DNA of 64,000 bases, taken from NCBI GenBank assembly GCA_025449115.1, contig JAHLKC010000061.1, positions 1 through 64,000 of the forward strand. The letters are read 5' to 3'. A program made the translations under genes and the position numbers. Every line of letters begins with the position of its first letter. Positions within the stretch are counted from its first letter, which is position 1. Shown piece after piece: positions 43,997 to 56,534 of this stretch. A model generated the notes under the pieces. The model made no database searches, was not told where the DNA came from, and saw only the letters and a list, made by a program, of their open reading frames with translations. This DNA comes from Chytridium lagenaria (Eukaryota > Chytridiomycota > Chytridiomycetes > Chytridiales > Chytridiaceae).

Positions 43997-44426
43997 CGGA
44001 TCGCGAAACCGCTATTGCAAACGTATTTGGTGGATTATTACTATTAAATGTTTATCCTTTTTCTAAATCAGTACACCGAAGCCGAACCCCTCGGTTTTTG
44101 TCAATTTTGTTGTGTAAATCTATCTGAGAGGATGCTCTCCTTCTCTACTACTCATACGATAGCCCTCTGCTACAAAACATATCTTAAATAATGTTATTAC
44201 AAACATATAAGATTTTACATTATGTCCACAATTTGAGAAAAATGACTACAAACAAACTAAGTGAATATTTAAAGGACGAACCAAAAAGTAAAAAACAGCG
44301 CAAGAGAATTAACAGGAAGACCAAGATAAAGAAACAACTCCAACAATAATATTACTCCATCCCATCTCTCCATCCTTTTTAAAAAGATGACTTTCTCGCC
44401 AAAGGTCCACCCGCAGCTCCCAATGG

Positions 44427-46374
44427 TCAGTTTGTCGACGATGTACCATTCCCACCAACTGGAACAGACGGTCTCTTAATGGCAATAATAGAGGCATCCC
44501 CCAAACCAGGGCGCTGGTATGAATTTCCGGTGGCACTGTTTGAGTTGTTGGTGGCCTGCAACAAGAGACTTGTTGGATTTGATGGCACCAGCAAACTTGA
44601 TCATCATTTCGTTAAAGACACCCTGAACGCGACCGATTTCAGTGACGGATGATCTATTCAGAGTGCATCAGATAAAGGACGGGGTGAGGGGTTGCGGATA
44701 TCTCAGGAGATTTTTAAGAGTAGTTGAAAGTGGGAAGGGAGATGTTGCTACTTTACCTTTTGTCCAGATACCCGTCCGACAAAGCAGAGAAATCAAACTG
44801 TGTCGCCTGCATCATGGTTTTGGCAAGCGTCATCAAAGGAGCACTGATAGCCCAAGACAACAACGCAGCCAAAACAGCAGCAGCCACACAAGTACACACA
44901 ATGAAGATAATAGTAAACCTCGTGGTCCCCTTAATAACACTCAAGAAATCATCACTAGGCATAGCCAAAACAAGCAACCATTTCAATCCCGTAGTCTCAT
45001 CACGGATCCACGCAGCATTCACAAGAATCTCATCTCCAAGTCCCTGGAAGGACAAGGCGTACCTTGCGCGATCAACAGGGATGCTTTGAACTGTACCGTT
45101 TCCAAAGGTGCTGGCGAGAAAGGTGGAGGCGGCGTGACGAGGTTGTTGGGGTTGCCTATGGCGGTGAAGCGGGAGTTTTGGGTGCCGTTTTGGGAGATGC
45201 CGGCGATGGAGGAGGCAAGCATGAGACCGTTGGAACCGTCGATGAGAGCTACTACACCGTTTTTGGATGTGGTGACGGTTTGAAGAAAGTCGTCGAGCGT
45301 TTTGATGGAGAGCATGCAAAAGTGTGCAGCCCTGAGGTAAGTAAGCAAGCAGAGAAACAAATAAAAGGTTTAGTCAATATACATCGCGTCCACGACGGTT
45401 TTTTTAAAAAATAATAACAAATTAAAGCATAGTCTCACTATCATACCAGTAGTTCCCGGGTCCGACAACACCCAAAGGCCTGTTCTGCCACATAGGCCAC
45501 ATCAACGGTAACAAGAAAGTTCTAACAACAGGCGTGTAGATAGCGGCGGTGAAGAACGGACGTCCAGGAACGATACCATTGTTCCCTAAATTGGCGAATC
45601 GTAGATTAGGGATCCAGTCAGATCTGACGAGCGGAAAGACGGTTGTATTGAGTTGGAGGCTGTAACCTTGCCCAACACTTTCAACGCGAGAGCTACGAAG
45701 GGTAAAGTTGGTGCTGCGGTCTTGGAAGTAGATCTGAAATACAGGGTGTGAGAACGTAATGAAATGAAAAGATAGCAGGGTGGGAGAACGAGGGAAAAGG
45801 ATAATGAAATGTAAACATGTACATCAATGTTTGAGAACGAGGAAAAAAGTAGGCTCATGACTACAATAAACCAACGAAATAGCTTTAAAAATTCTTACCT
45901 GTCCCCAACGCGGATAGGCAGCGAGATAATCCGAGTTCCCCGCCGCGTCTTGCTGAAAGAGCACACCAGCAGCCTCAATAGTCTGATACTGTAAAGCATT
46001 CTGATAATGATGGCGACAAAACATCGGGCGTATTTAACCACAACACCGACTGAGCCGTATAATTGTTAATAAATCGATCCAGCTCTGCATTTTGAGCTTT
46101 TGTTTGAAGGGACTTTAATGGTCTGGGTAAGGGTCGCGTTGACAGAATCAAGACTACGGTCCAAAATGGAAAGCCTCATTTGGTTGGTGATATCGTTGAT
46201 GCTATGCCCGGTATTGGTGAGAGTGAGATAACCGACCACCGCTCCAATGACAGAAGTCATGATCACGACAACAGAGACGATGAGGACGAACAGGGGGGCT
46301 CGAATGAAGTTTTGCTTGTTAACACCAGCCTCTGTGGACCGAATAGAGCCGGTCTCGACCTTTGCATTGACCAT
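44427..46374 (-). CDS. Two-TM sensor with dCache-like ectodomain and HAMP, copy 1
   Basis: From ATG 46374 on the minus strand: a short cytoplasmic start, TM1 (FVLIVSVVVIMTSVIGAVVG), and an extracellular region of about 370 residues typical of double-Cache sensors (DITNQMRLSILDRSL, AYPRWGQ, IYFQDRSTNF, PGRPFFTAAIYTPVVRTFLL, NGVVALIDGSNGLMLASS). TM2 follows (FTIIFIVCTCVAAAVLAALL), then a HAMP-like helix (SAPLMTLAKTMMQ, EIGRVQGVFNEMMIKFAG) and a tail of about 50 residues. No kinase, cyclase, phosphatase or receiver domain follows before the stop near 44427. Introns lie near 45,731-45,899, 45,320-45,450 and 44,660-44,750. Three one-base indels (near 46,105, 46,013 and 45,135) break the frame at places where the sister copy is intact. 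Its sister gene lies at 47514-49554. Confidence 0.75.
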
Positions 46375-46659
46375 GATCGCGGTTCCGCGAAAACAAAGAC
46401 AGGATGGAGTGGAGTTGACGGCGTTTGTAAAGACGATTGTTTTTCGATGAGTGAAAGAAGCGATAATGAATCGAAAGTGATGGATCTATTATTTAAGCAC
46501 TTTTTTTTCATATATTCCTCATTAACGTCTTCAAGGAATTACTTAAGAGGCCCGATATTAATATTAACCATAGAGTGGGCAGTAACATCAAAGCCCAAAT
46601 TTCCGAAAATCCACCTAATTCATCTCATAAGCGTGGAAAGTTATAAAAGATGAGCAGAA

Positions 46660-47500
46660 AATCTTATATTACCGTACGGCTCCATTGTTCGACGTGAGTT
46701 GCAGGAGCTCGACAGTTCCATCGGAAATGGAAGGCCGGAGATGTGCCTTCAAGCATTTTTCAGAGTGACTGTAACAGAGTACAATGCCGTTAGGTATCTG
46801 AATCATGTAAGCCTTGGCATTGGAAACCTTAGTTCAAGCGGTGGACAATCATTACACAATCATTAGAGGTATTTGTATGTATGGATGACGGATTGGCGCC
46901 GGCGCCGCACTTTGTCGCATTTTAAGATAAAGCCTTCTTTAATGCCCCTGATGGACTCACTCAACGTGACGCACTCAACGTGACGCTCAAAAAATTGAGA
47001 AATGATGATGGCAGGACTTATAATCGACGTATCGTATATACACTCGCCACATATAACTACGAGAAGGATGGTGCAATAAATAACTCGATAAAAACGCTCT
47101 CAACCAGTTTCAAAACCTACATCTCGACAACATCAAGACATTAAGGTTTAACCCCCATCAGCCAAAAATCGTCTAATCGTCTAGCAAAAATCCAATGAAC
47201 GTCACCCTATGGTTTGGACCTTTTCTTCAGCCTTCGATCCCCGTTTTTTGTGCTTTGAAAAAAGAGTCAAGTTGTATGAGATGCGCTCGTTTCTGCTTAA
47301 CAAATATATAATGGAAATGGCGATTGTAGTAAAATGTTCATGAGTATTATAGTTTTGCAGATTTGTACATTTGAGTAGTGGATGCCAGGGGATTACAAGT
47401 TGGAAGATAATAACAAACACCAATAAATATCAAAAAACAAGTAATATAAGAAAAAAAGTACGGCAAGAAGCTTCAAAAAAACGATGCGACCGACCCCAAA
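46660..47500. other. Intergenic between duplicated sensor genes
   Basis: Upstream region of copy 1 and downstream region of copy 2. No gene or repeat recognised except a short direct repeat CTCAACGTGACG near 46,960-46,985. Confidence 0.4.
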
Positions 47501-47513
47501 AAAACTTATTTTT

Positions 47514-49554
47514 CTACTCTGTCCCATCCAACGAGTTCTTTTTAAACGACGACTTCCTTCCCAAAGGTCCTCCAGCCACCAAATGTCCGTCGGCTGACGT
47601 TGTACCAAGTCCACCAGCAGGAGCAGACGGTCGCTTAATGGCACTAATAGCAGGATCCGCCAATGCAGAACGCTGGAACGTGTTTCCAGTGGCGCTGCTA
47701 GAGTTGTTGGTTCCGGTAGCCCGGCAGCAAGCGATTTGTTGGATTTGATGGCACCAGCAAACTTGATCATCATCTCGTTAAAGACGCCCTGAACGCGACC
47801 GATTTCAGTGACGGAGGATCTATTTAAATTATCCGCGAGATATGATGAAACGGGACATTGAAAACATGAAATTAGACATTGCCTTAATAAACACGAGAAA
47901 AAGGAAAACCGAGTTTGATGAAAAGATCAATAACCACGGTACCTTTTGTCCAGATACCCGTCCGACAAAGCAGAGAAATCAAACTGTGTCGCCTGCATCA
48001 TGGTTTTGGCAAGCGTCATCAAAGGAGCACTGATAGCCCAAGACAACAACGCAGCCAAAACAGCAGCAGCCACACAAGTACACACAATGAAAATAATAGT
48101 AAACCTCGTGGTCCCTTAATAACACTCAAGAAATCATCACTAGGCATAGCCAAAAGCAACCATTTTAACCCCGTAGTCTCATCACGGATCCACGCAGCAT
48201 TCACAAGAATCTCATCTCCAAGTCCCTGGAAGGACAAGGCGTACCTTGCGCGATCAACAGGGATGCTTTGAACTGTACCGTTTCCAAAGGTGCTGGCGAG
48301 ATAGGTGGAGGCGGCGCTGACGAGGTTGTTGGGGTTGTTTATGGCGGAGAAGCGGGAGTTTTGGGTGCCGTTTTGGGAGATGCCCGATGGAGGAGGCAAG
48401 CATGAGACCGTTGGAACCGTCGATGAGAGCTACTACACCGTTTTTGGATGTGGTGACGGTTTGAAGAAAGTCGTCGAGCGTTTTGATGGAGAGCATGCAA
48501 AAGTGTGCAGCCCTAAGGTAAGCAAGCAGAGAAACAATTAAAAGGTTTAGTTAACATACATCGCGTCCACGACGGTTTTTTTAAAAAATAATAACAAATT
48601 AAAGCATAGTCTCACTATCATACCAGTAGTTCCCAGGTCCAACAACACCCAAAGGCCTGTTCTGCCACATGGGCCACATTAACGGTAACAAGAAAGTTCT
48701 GACAACAGGCGTGTAGATAGCGGCGGTGAAGAATGGACGTCCAGGAACGATACCATTGTTCCCTAAATTGGCGAATCGTAGATTAGGGATCCAGTCAGAC
48801 CTGACGAGCGGAAAGACGGTTGTATTGAGTTGGAGGCTGTAACCCTGTCCAACACTTTCAACGCGAGAGCTACGAAGGGTAAAGTTGGTGCTGCGGTCCT
48901 GGAAGTAGATCTGAAATACAGGGTGTGAGAACGTAATGGAATGAAAAGATAGCAGGGTGGGAGAACGAGGGAAAAGGATAATGAAATGAAAACATGTATA
49001 TCAATGTTTGAGAACGAGGAGTAAAGTAATCTCATGACTACAAAAAACCAACGAAATAGCTTTAAAAATTCTTACCTGTCCCCAACGCGGATAGGCAGCA
49101 AGATAATCCGAGTTCCCCGCGGCGTCCTGTTGAAAAAGCACACCCGTAGCCTCAATAGTCTGATACTGCAAAGCATTCTGATAATGATGCGACAAAACAT
49201 CCGGCGTATTCAACCACAACACCGACTGAGCCGTATAATTATTAATAAATCGATCCAACTCAGCATTCTGAGCTTTCGTTTGAAGGACTTTAATGGTTTG
49301 AGTGAGCGTCGCATTGACGGATTCAAGACTCCTGTCTAAAATCGAAAGTCTCATTTGGTTGGTGATATCGTTGATGCTTTGCCCGGAATTCGTGAGGGTG
49401 AGATAACCGACCACCCACCGATGACGGAAGTCATGATGACGACAACGGAAACAATGAGGACGAAAAGGGGAGCTCGAATGAGGTTTTGCTTGTTAAGACC
49501 ACCCTTGTTATCTGAGGACCGAACAGAGCCGGTCTCGACCTTTGAATTCACCAT
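47514..49554 (-). CDS. Two-TM sensor with dCache-like ectodomain and HAMP, copy 2
   Basis: Tandem paralogue of the gene at 44427-46374, offset by about 3,180 bp with the same exon layout, membrane segments and HAMP-like helix. It begins MVNSKVETGSVRSSDNKGG and ends SSFKKNSLDGTE with TAG at 47516-47514. Coding identity with copy 1 is very high, and intron sequences are also alike, so the duplication is recent. Its own frame breaks (near 49,410, 48,385 and 48,115, and about 47,720) differ in position from those of copy 1. The cytoplasmic part after HAMP is again only about 60 residues and Ser/Pro-rich. A binding-only or decoy sensor, or one that works through a partner, is an inference. Confidence 0.75.
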
Positions 49555-49659
49555 GATGGCGGCTGTGTGAAGGTGAGGGTGTGAAGAGTGGGTTGCTCCG
49601 AGGTTTGTGAAGGAAATCAAGAAGGGATTTGAATCGAGAGGAAGGTAATCTTATCATCT

Positions 49660-50349
49660 TTAAGGTTTTCTTTGATAATGCACCCGCGAGATTTTACTCA
49701 CGACCGACGTTGACCAGAAAGTCAGCATAATGGGCCTTCCGTCGGAAGATCCCTGTATTAACGTAACAACATTAATAACAAAAGAAGAAAATAAAAAAAG
49801 ATTAGCAGAAAATCCCCTACTCCATTGTTCTGGTGATAGCATTGTAAGTCAGCTTACCTTTCGGAGTAGCGGAAAGAATGATTAGGGGACGTTCTTTCTA
49901 AATATCATACATGTTACCCCATCGTAAGCAGAACCCAATCTCGTTCGTGGATCGCGGCACTGTTTCTCTTTTATAGAATCGAGACTGATTTACCTTCGTA
50001 AGAGGATCGCCATCTGGGGGTCCAGGTCCCTCAGCCTTCCGACCATCGGAGACCGCATTCTAAGCCTATGAGATGAATAACCGTGTATCGTTATTGATAC
50101 GAACATGATCTGTACGGTGACAATCTCAAGCAACAAAAGAAGGCAAGTAAATAAACTATTAAAGAAAGATTCACGAATACTGTTATCGCCGCATTCCATT
50201 GTGCCTGCAGTCGTCTTGGCGTCTGTGCCTTTCCAAACTACAATGTGATGCCTCTGAAATGAAGTGCCACTATCGTTACTAAAAAATCCACTGCGGAAGA
50301 TGACGATCTCCTTAGTCTCGTTTAAGTCGTTCCACAATGTGATATTCAC
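49660..50349 (-). pseudogene. Unrecognised coding remnants
   Basis: Minus-strand segments 50,349-49,990 (NITLWNDLNETKEIVIFRSG, QRHHIVVWKGTDAKTTAG) and 49,760-49,660 (GSSDGRPIMLTFWSTSVVS) look coding by composition and may be exons of one gene. No start, family or consistent splicing could be fixed. A hydrophobic stretch (FTCLLLLLEIVTVQIMFVSI) could be an intron read-through. Confidence 0.25.
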
Positions 50350-50444
50350 TAATTGTAAATATTTTATACTGATGATGGAGATGACTTCGTGGGCTCAATG
50401 GAATTGCCGATTGAGATGCTGATGAACATGAAAACTTTGCGTTT

Positions 50445-51711
50445 ATTGTAAATACACCTTGACGCTTACAACATCATGACACCTGATAGAAAGCCTACCG
50501 GTTTCGCGGCTGTCATAGAGTAACCATATCTATTTCAAAACAACGGGCCTTTTTATTAATGTTGGCAGAAACCGGGTCAAAGGGATGGAAAAGTAATGAA
50601 TCCCGTAAGACTCTGGATTATTCACTCTTGCAAGAAAATGCCGAATGTACAGATTCCTCGTCCCAAAAACATCCCCTTCCCGTGGTTTTTTCTCGACTCA
50701 CAAAGTTTGAATCAACCAATCCTACTTTCATAGTTTTACGTTTGAGGAACGACATAATAAAAGGAGTCAGAGCTTACATGATGAGATGTCCATGTCCTTA
50801 TTATCCTCAGTCGACCTTTTCCGCAAATCCAGACGGCCTTATGCAGATGCGTCAATTCCGCAACCCACGAAAAAAAATACACCTTGACGCTTACAACATC
50901 ATGACACCTGATAGAAAGCCCACCGGTTTCGCGGCTGTCATAGAGTAACCATGTTTATTTCAACGGGCCTTTTTGTTCATGTTGGCAGAAACCGGGTCAA
51001 AGGGATGGAAAAGGAATGAATCCCGTGAGACTTTGGTCCATTCACCTTTGCAAGAAAACACCGAATCTGTAGCTTTCTCGTCCCCAAAACATCCCCTTCC
51101 CGTGGTTTTTTCTCAACTCACAAAGTTTGAATCAACCAACCCTACTTTCATAGCTTTACGTTTGAGGAACGACATCATAAAAGGAGTCAGAGCTTACATG
51201 ATGAGATGCCCATGTCCTTATTATCCTCAGTCGACCTTTTCCGCAAATCCAAACGGCCCTATGCAGATGCGTCAATTCCACAACCCACGAAAAAAATACA
51301 CCTTGACGCTAAAAACTTATGACACCGGATAGAAAGCCACCGGTTTTCGCGGCTGTCATAGAGTAGCCATGTCTATGTCAAAACAACGGACCTTTTTGTT
51401 CATGTTGGCGGAAACCGGAGCAAGGGATGGAAAAGAAATGGATCCGTGAGACTCTGTAGTATTCATCTTTGCAAGAAAATACGAATCTGTAGCTTTCTCG
51501 TCCCCCAAACATCCCCTTCCCGCGGTTTTTTCGATTCATACAGTTGAATCAACCAACCCTATTTTCATAGTTTTACGTTTAAGGAACGACATAGTAAAGA
51601 GTCAGAGCTTACATGTTTCCATGCCATGTCCTTGTTATCCTTTTCTAAGCAGTCGACCTCTCCGCAAATCGAAGCGGCGTTTTGCAGATAGGTACCTCTA
51701 TTGCGCGGCCA

Positions 51712-51715
<4 letters not shown>
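50445..51715. repeat. Three tandem copies of a ~414-bp unit
   Basis: Copies lie at about 50,445-50,870, 50,870-51,290 and 51,290-51,715. The first two are about 93% alike and share a 119-129-codon frame (SRLTKFESTNPTFIVLRLR or variant); the third carries several indels. Each unit includes CACCTTGACGCT, ACCGGTTTCGCGGCTGTCATAGAGTA and ACATGATGAGATG. The shared frame starts at non-conserved positions and is not clearly a gene. An A run (51,714-51,743) follows. Confidence 0.85.

Positions 51716-51743
<28 letters not shown>
51714..51743 (+). repeat. Poly-A tract
   Basis: About 30 consecutive A directly after the third 414-bp repeat copy. A retroposed 3' end is possible but no source gene is seen. 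Confidence 0.8.
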
Positions 51744-51744
<1 letters not shown>

Positions 51745-51749
51745 CGACC

Positions 51750-53220
51750 CAAACGAAAACTTTCATCTGGTGGTGGTCAACAAGCATGGCTTTGAAAAAA
51801 AAAGCGGAGAGGCTTTGACGGCTCCGTTGTACTTTAAAGAAAATAAATGAGTTACAAGCACTGCGATGACGATGATAAAAGAAAGACTTGACATTTATAT
51901 AGTTGATGAGCTATCAAAAAGGAAAAAGTGGGTAGTGTACCTCTATTCGGTTTTGTACGCATCCATATGGAGACAAAAGAGTATGGGTGATGTGTAATCT
52001 CCGGACATAGAAGAGGGTCAACGTGGAATGAAGGGATAAAGCCAACTCTCCCAATTACTTTTTCCCACTAGTCTTGACCAATCTAGAAAACAAAAAACCC
52101 CCTCCCCAACCTCTCTCTAATCTACAACCACCTCGTTCTACACTGCCTCTGCGTGCGTCCCTTATCAAACCGGTAATCTTCACCCACCCTTCCCATGTAT
52201 CCTCAAACCTTCTTCAACGACGCATCCTCCTCAAGGCTCTATGTTCCTTTACGGATTTCAGGATCAAGCGCTTCCTGGTACCGAGCAATACACTGAACGC
52301 CTTACGGCCAGGAATGATCGCAGCAATCTTTTGCCAAGGAATCAAGGACGACGACGGGGATGTGTCGACATATGGACCAGAGAGGAGTTGGAGACAGGCG
52401 TCGTTGAAGGCAGTGCGAAGGACGTCTTCTCGGATGACCATTTTCCTTTATGGATCCTGGGGTTCAAGGCACCAGTGTAACGCGTGGAGTATTGAATGGG
52501 TGTGTGAAGACGGAAACTCGTTAAAGGGTTAGAACGAAATATGAGAATGCTGTCGTACAAGAATATGGTCTTAATTTAATTATGTTCAAGATTCAGACTC
52601 ACCCGCTCAAGAGAACGTTTGATCTTTAAAAGTATATCTTGCGTCATGAGCGACTTTGGGCGAACAAGAGGAAGAAGGAGTTTTGTGTAGTGATAAATAA
52701 AATGGGGTGATTATGAGAGATAGGTGGCGGGGAGGGGGGTTCGGTAGCGTATTCGGAGTGCTGTCATGTCGCGGGCTCTTATTTTCGACGCCAAAGAAAA
52801 AATAATATAAAAACAATTAAAATATATGTAGGTTTGTAAGAAATAGGAGAAGAATCTTAGAATTTCATGTCATGGATGCCCAAAGACTTGGTTTCATTAA
52901 AACGGAACGACTCAAGCACCTTAAGGATGGACAAGGAGATTCCTGCAAATGGCCCTCTTTTTGGAAGATGATGCTCGGCGGAGGTCCTTGAACAATCCAC
53001 ATCAAGCACGATGATAAGTCCATCATCAAGAAAGAAGCAAGAGAAACTCGAATCTGTAGGCGCAGACATGATTTCATCTTTCCCGTTGCCTCACTGAAGA
53101 TGCAATCAAACCCTCAAGACATCAACACCGAGGCCCAAGAAGCCAATGTATATAGAAAAGGTTTTTCATGATTTAACTCTTGTCCCACTCTACAACAATG
53201 CTGAGGTTTCGACCACCGGT
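51750..53220. other. Region with only uncertain short frames
   Basis: Two minus-strand frames are the best candidates: 52,441-52,214 (REDVLRTAFNDACLQLL, RKRLILKSVKEHRALRR) and 53,069-52,857 (70 codons from an ATG, VDCSRTSAEHHLPKRGPF). A short possible first exon at 52,646-52,608 (TQDILLKIKRSLER followed by GTGAGT) could precede the former. None matches a family I know. Confidence 0.3.
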
Positions 53221-53229
53221 GGTTCTTTA

Positions 53230-53740
53230 GCATGTTTGTTTGAGCAAATACGTTATTATATGATACACACAACCTATGTAGGTATATATGATATATGGTA
53301 TTATATATAGATAGTTATCTTGATGATATATACTTTCTACACATGGATGATGATATATATGTATGTATGAGAGTAATAATAATAATAATTGTATACTACC
53401 ATATGTAGTAGTGATGCATGCATGTATAATATATATATATAGGAATATATATAGAGATTTTATATGTAATATATATATAGTTATCGCATCCATTTGGTTA
53501 ATGATCTGCACTACACAATACTCTACTATGCAATAAATATTTATTAATCTAATGTATATTTTATATAGTCCATCTGTGCATAATATAAATATATCATAAT
53601 ATACATACATAGTATTTATGTAAAATAAAAAAGTGTTTCAATTGGGTTCATTTCTTTTTATTCTATATGTTTATCATTATAAATATATATATATTCATTT
53701 TATATTTCATATATTTAATTAAAATATTTTAATTAAATTT
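53230..53740. repeat. AT-rich simple-sequence tract
   Basis: About 500 bp dominated by TATATA/GTATAT dinucleotides and short (AATAAT)n. The long minus-strand frame through it is a composition artefact. Confidence 0.85.
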
Positions 53741-53807
53741 TTTTTGTATCTTTGGTTTTCGGCGCCGAATGGGTCTTAATAACACAAGAGCAGCACCCAT
53801 TCATCAG

Positions 53808-53863
53808 CACCTGCTGCTACTGCTGCTACTGCTACTACTGCTGCTGCTGCTACTGCTATACCT
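53808..53863 (+). repeat. (CTG/CTA)n trinucleotide repeat
   Basis: About 18 consecutive CTG, CTA or CTT triplets. A second short (CTC)n run lies at 54460-54485 just before the velvet gene. Confidence 0.85.
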
Positions 53864-54491
53864 CCATCCACCATCACTCCACTCTCGCCACTGGTGCTGC
53901 TAGTACTGCTAGTGCTGGTGCTGTGGTGGTGCTGCTTCGAGTGCTTTTAATGATAGTAAAAGTACAGATAGAGGGGATGGGATATATCACTCACAACACC
54001 ACACCACCATCATCATGCACATGTAATGCACAACAGCACCAAGGGGTTGTTAGTCATGATGGAGGAGGAGGAGGAGGGAGAGGAGTGGTATGACGACGAT
54101 TGCTAGGCGACGAGATTCTAGTACTGGAGACGATGCGTATTATCGCCATCAACTCTTCTACCACCAACACCAACCTCGGCATACATGGATTCTGCTTCTC
54201 CTCGCATGCCACCCTTGCTCCTCCTCCTCCTCATCACCATTCGGTAAATTACCATCATCTCCACCATCTAAACGCTTACAACCACACTATCTCCTTGCCT
54301 CCTCCTCCATACCCTACATACCCCTACACTAATCACCTTAATCACCACAACCCAACTACCTCTATACCCTCCTAATCAAAATTACCACATTATCATCCCT
54401 CTGCCACCACACCACTTCTTCCTCGTTAATGTACCCTCTATACCTCAATCACCACCACCTCCTCCTCCTCCTCCTCCTCCTCCTCAACAGC

Positions 54492-55774
54492 ATGAACACC
54501 ACACCCAAACCCCGCTTCATCGTGGCAGAAAAACTTCTGGATCAAAAAAAGCAAGATCATGGCCGTGACGTACCTGTGTTGGTCGAATCTGATGCGATAA
54601 GGTGAACGGAGAGGTGTTTGAGCCTTCAAAAAGGTTTCCAACAGGTGTGTTGTTGTATCATGTAGAAAGAGAAAAAAAAAAAACTCGCGTCGTCCAAAAG
54701 CGATGAGTGATTTTCGCGATACTACATTCGCGTAGCGAGTGGCATGTTATATTTAAATTATTCGCGAGATAATACGCGAATGTGTGTCCTATTGTGAATT
54801 AATTCTTTTTCCTTTTTTTTTTCCTTTAAAAAACTAGAAAATATGATCTCAAGATGCGACAGGTAAATATCCATAATAAAAAAAAAACACCAACAACAAC
54901 AACAAGGAGAAAAAAAAAGGAGAAAAAAAGAAATTATCATGATACGTATTAATCCTGTTACCCACTTCTTTCTACAGCAACCCATCCGCGCTCGAAGCTG
55001 CGGATCCGGTGACAAGGACCGCAGAGTCATCGATCCCGTGAGTTCCAATCTTTTTCTAATCACCCAACAACCTTCAAAAAACCTCACCCATCTTTTTCTA
55101 CAACAACAATTCAAAAAAAAAAAACTCACCTACATAAAACAAACCAGCCCCAATTATAGAACTCATCGCCACTGACCCTGACGGCACCCTCGTCGACCCA
55201 CAAGACCTCACAGCCGAACTTTCATCGCCTACGCCACCCTCTGGTCCTCCGACGGTCAACGTCGCATCACAACCTCCCCAAAATCCAAAACGACTCCCCA
55301 TCCTCGTCGGAGACATGGTCGTCCCCCCGTTCTCGCAGAGACGAAACAGACACATCATGCTGTCTCTTTATCTTTGTAAGACAACCCCACACTCCATTTT
55401 CTAACGTTTTTTGCAGCCCGACGTGTCTGTTCGTATTGAAGGCGAATTCTTGTTAAAATTTTATCTCGTTGACCTCGCAAAGTAAAAACCACCATTCCCA
55501 TCTTTCATTAACACCCCCCCCTTCACAGTCCTACTTTCAAATCCTCAACCACCCACCTCTGCGCTGGCTGTAACCCATACCACCCTTTTCCGGTTTACTC
55601 TCCCAAAAACTTTCAGGCATGACCCCAGCGTCGTCGTTATCCATCAAGGTGAAACACCGTATTGCGTCAACTGACTTTTTTTAGCTGATGAGACAGGGGC
55701 TGAGGATGCCTGTGAGAAAGTATCGGGAGACGGGGAAAGGGAAACGACGGAAAGAAGGGAGTGAGAGTGATTAA
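54492..55774 (+). CDS. Velvet-domain regulator
   Basis: The velvet DNA-binding/dimerisation domain (fungus-specific, NF-kB-like fold) is recognisable across five exons: LQQPIRARSCGSGDKDRR (54,990-55,037, GTGAGT donor), PPIIELIATDPDGTLVDP, FIAYATLWSSDGQRRI, LVGDMVVPPFSQRR, PDVSVRIEGEFLLKFYLVDLA, then VYSPKNFQ, GMTPASSLSIK and LMRQGLRMPVRKYRETGKG, ending at TAA 55772-55774. Introns are short (for example 55,377-55,416, GTAAGA to TTGCAG). Frame breaks near 55,212, 55,290 and 55,618 are single bases, the last in a G run. The N-terminus is uncertain: either the exon MNTTPKPRFIVAEKLL (54492-54597, GTGAAC donor) or an ATG at 54939. Velvet proteins control sporulation and secondary metabolism in other fungi. 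Confidence 0.85.
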
Positions 55775-55799
55775 AGACAAAAAAAACTACACGAAATTG

Positions 55800-56530
55800 T
55801 AAAACTGTATTTATTGATGGAGTAGAGATGTTTTTTTGGGGGAGAGTTGGATGAGAGCTGTAATCGAATATAAATATTTATACAGTTTTTCGGGATTTTT
55901 GGTGTTGGTGATACACCCCGTTTTTGTTTTTTGAGACTTGGGGAGGGTATCCTGGATGGCCATAATTCCTTGTGTCGATTCTAAACCATTCAATAGACAA
56001 ATATTTCCATGCCCACATACTCGCTGTCGTTGTAAAGGTAATCTTCTTTTGTTATAGTTTTTACTATTCAAAAGAAATCAAATGATGCACCCACACCTCA
56101 CCGCCCAAGTTCCAGACCTCCAAAACCATCATGGATCATAAAAAAAAAGAGGTGAGTACATCCTATCCACAATATCCTTTCATGCCTCAACCAATTCATC
56201 TTTTGCGGTAGTTTACCTTCATTTTACTTTTTGATGTGAATCTATTGCCTTTTTTCGCTGTATCGATTATAGTATTTAACCCATAGCTTTGGTTAGAATT
56301 GACGATGATCATAGGGAGGGGAAGGGTATGGCTATGGGTCATAAATAAGCTTCCAATCAACCCGCCGGGTTTTCCACCTTGAATTTTTGTGGAATTTTGA
56401 GGGACGTTGGAGCATCAACTTTTTTTTTGGTTTTCTCGGTTCCCAAAAAAAAACACGGACGGCGGTGGGGGGTTTTTTTTGGGGATGGGGATGGGTGATG
56501 GGTTAGGTGAGTGGATGGTGGGGAGATGAG
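55800..56530. other. Intergenic, nothing recognised
   Basis: 3' flank of the velvet gene followed by T/G-rich sequence. No supportable gene or RNA. Confidence 0.5.
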
Positions 56531-56534
56531 GGTT

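Noticed and set aside
52214..52441. Ribosomal protein S15A-like start (REDVLRTAFNDA)
   Set aside because: Resemblance is limited to the first dozen residues; the rest does not follow the family and an in-frame stop follows.
53752..54375. Cys/Tyr-rich and His/Pro-rich frames upstream of the velvet gene
   Set aside because: They translate trinucleotide repeats; no splice path to the velvet domain could be supported.
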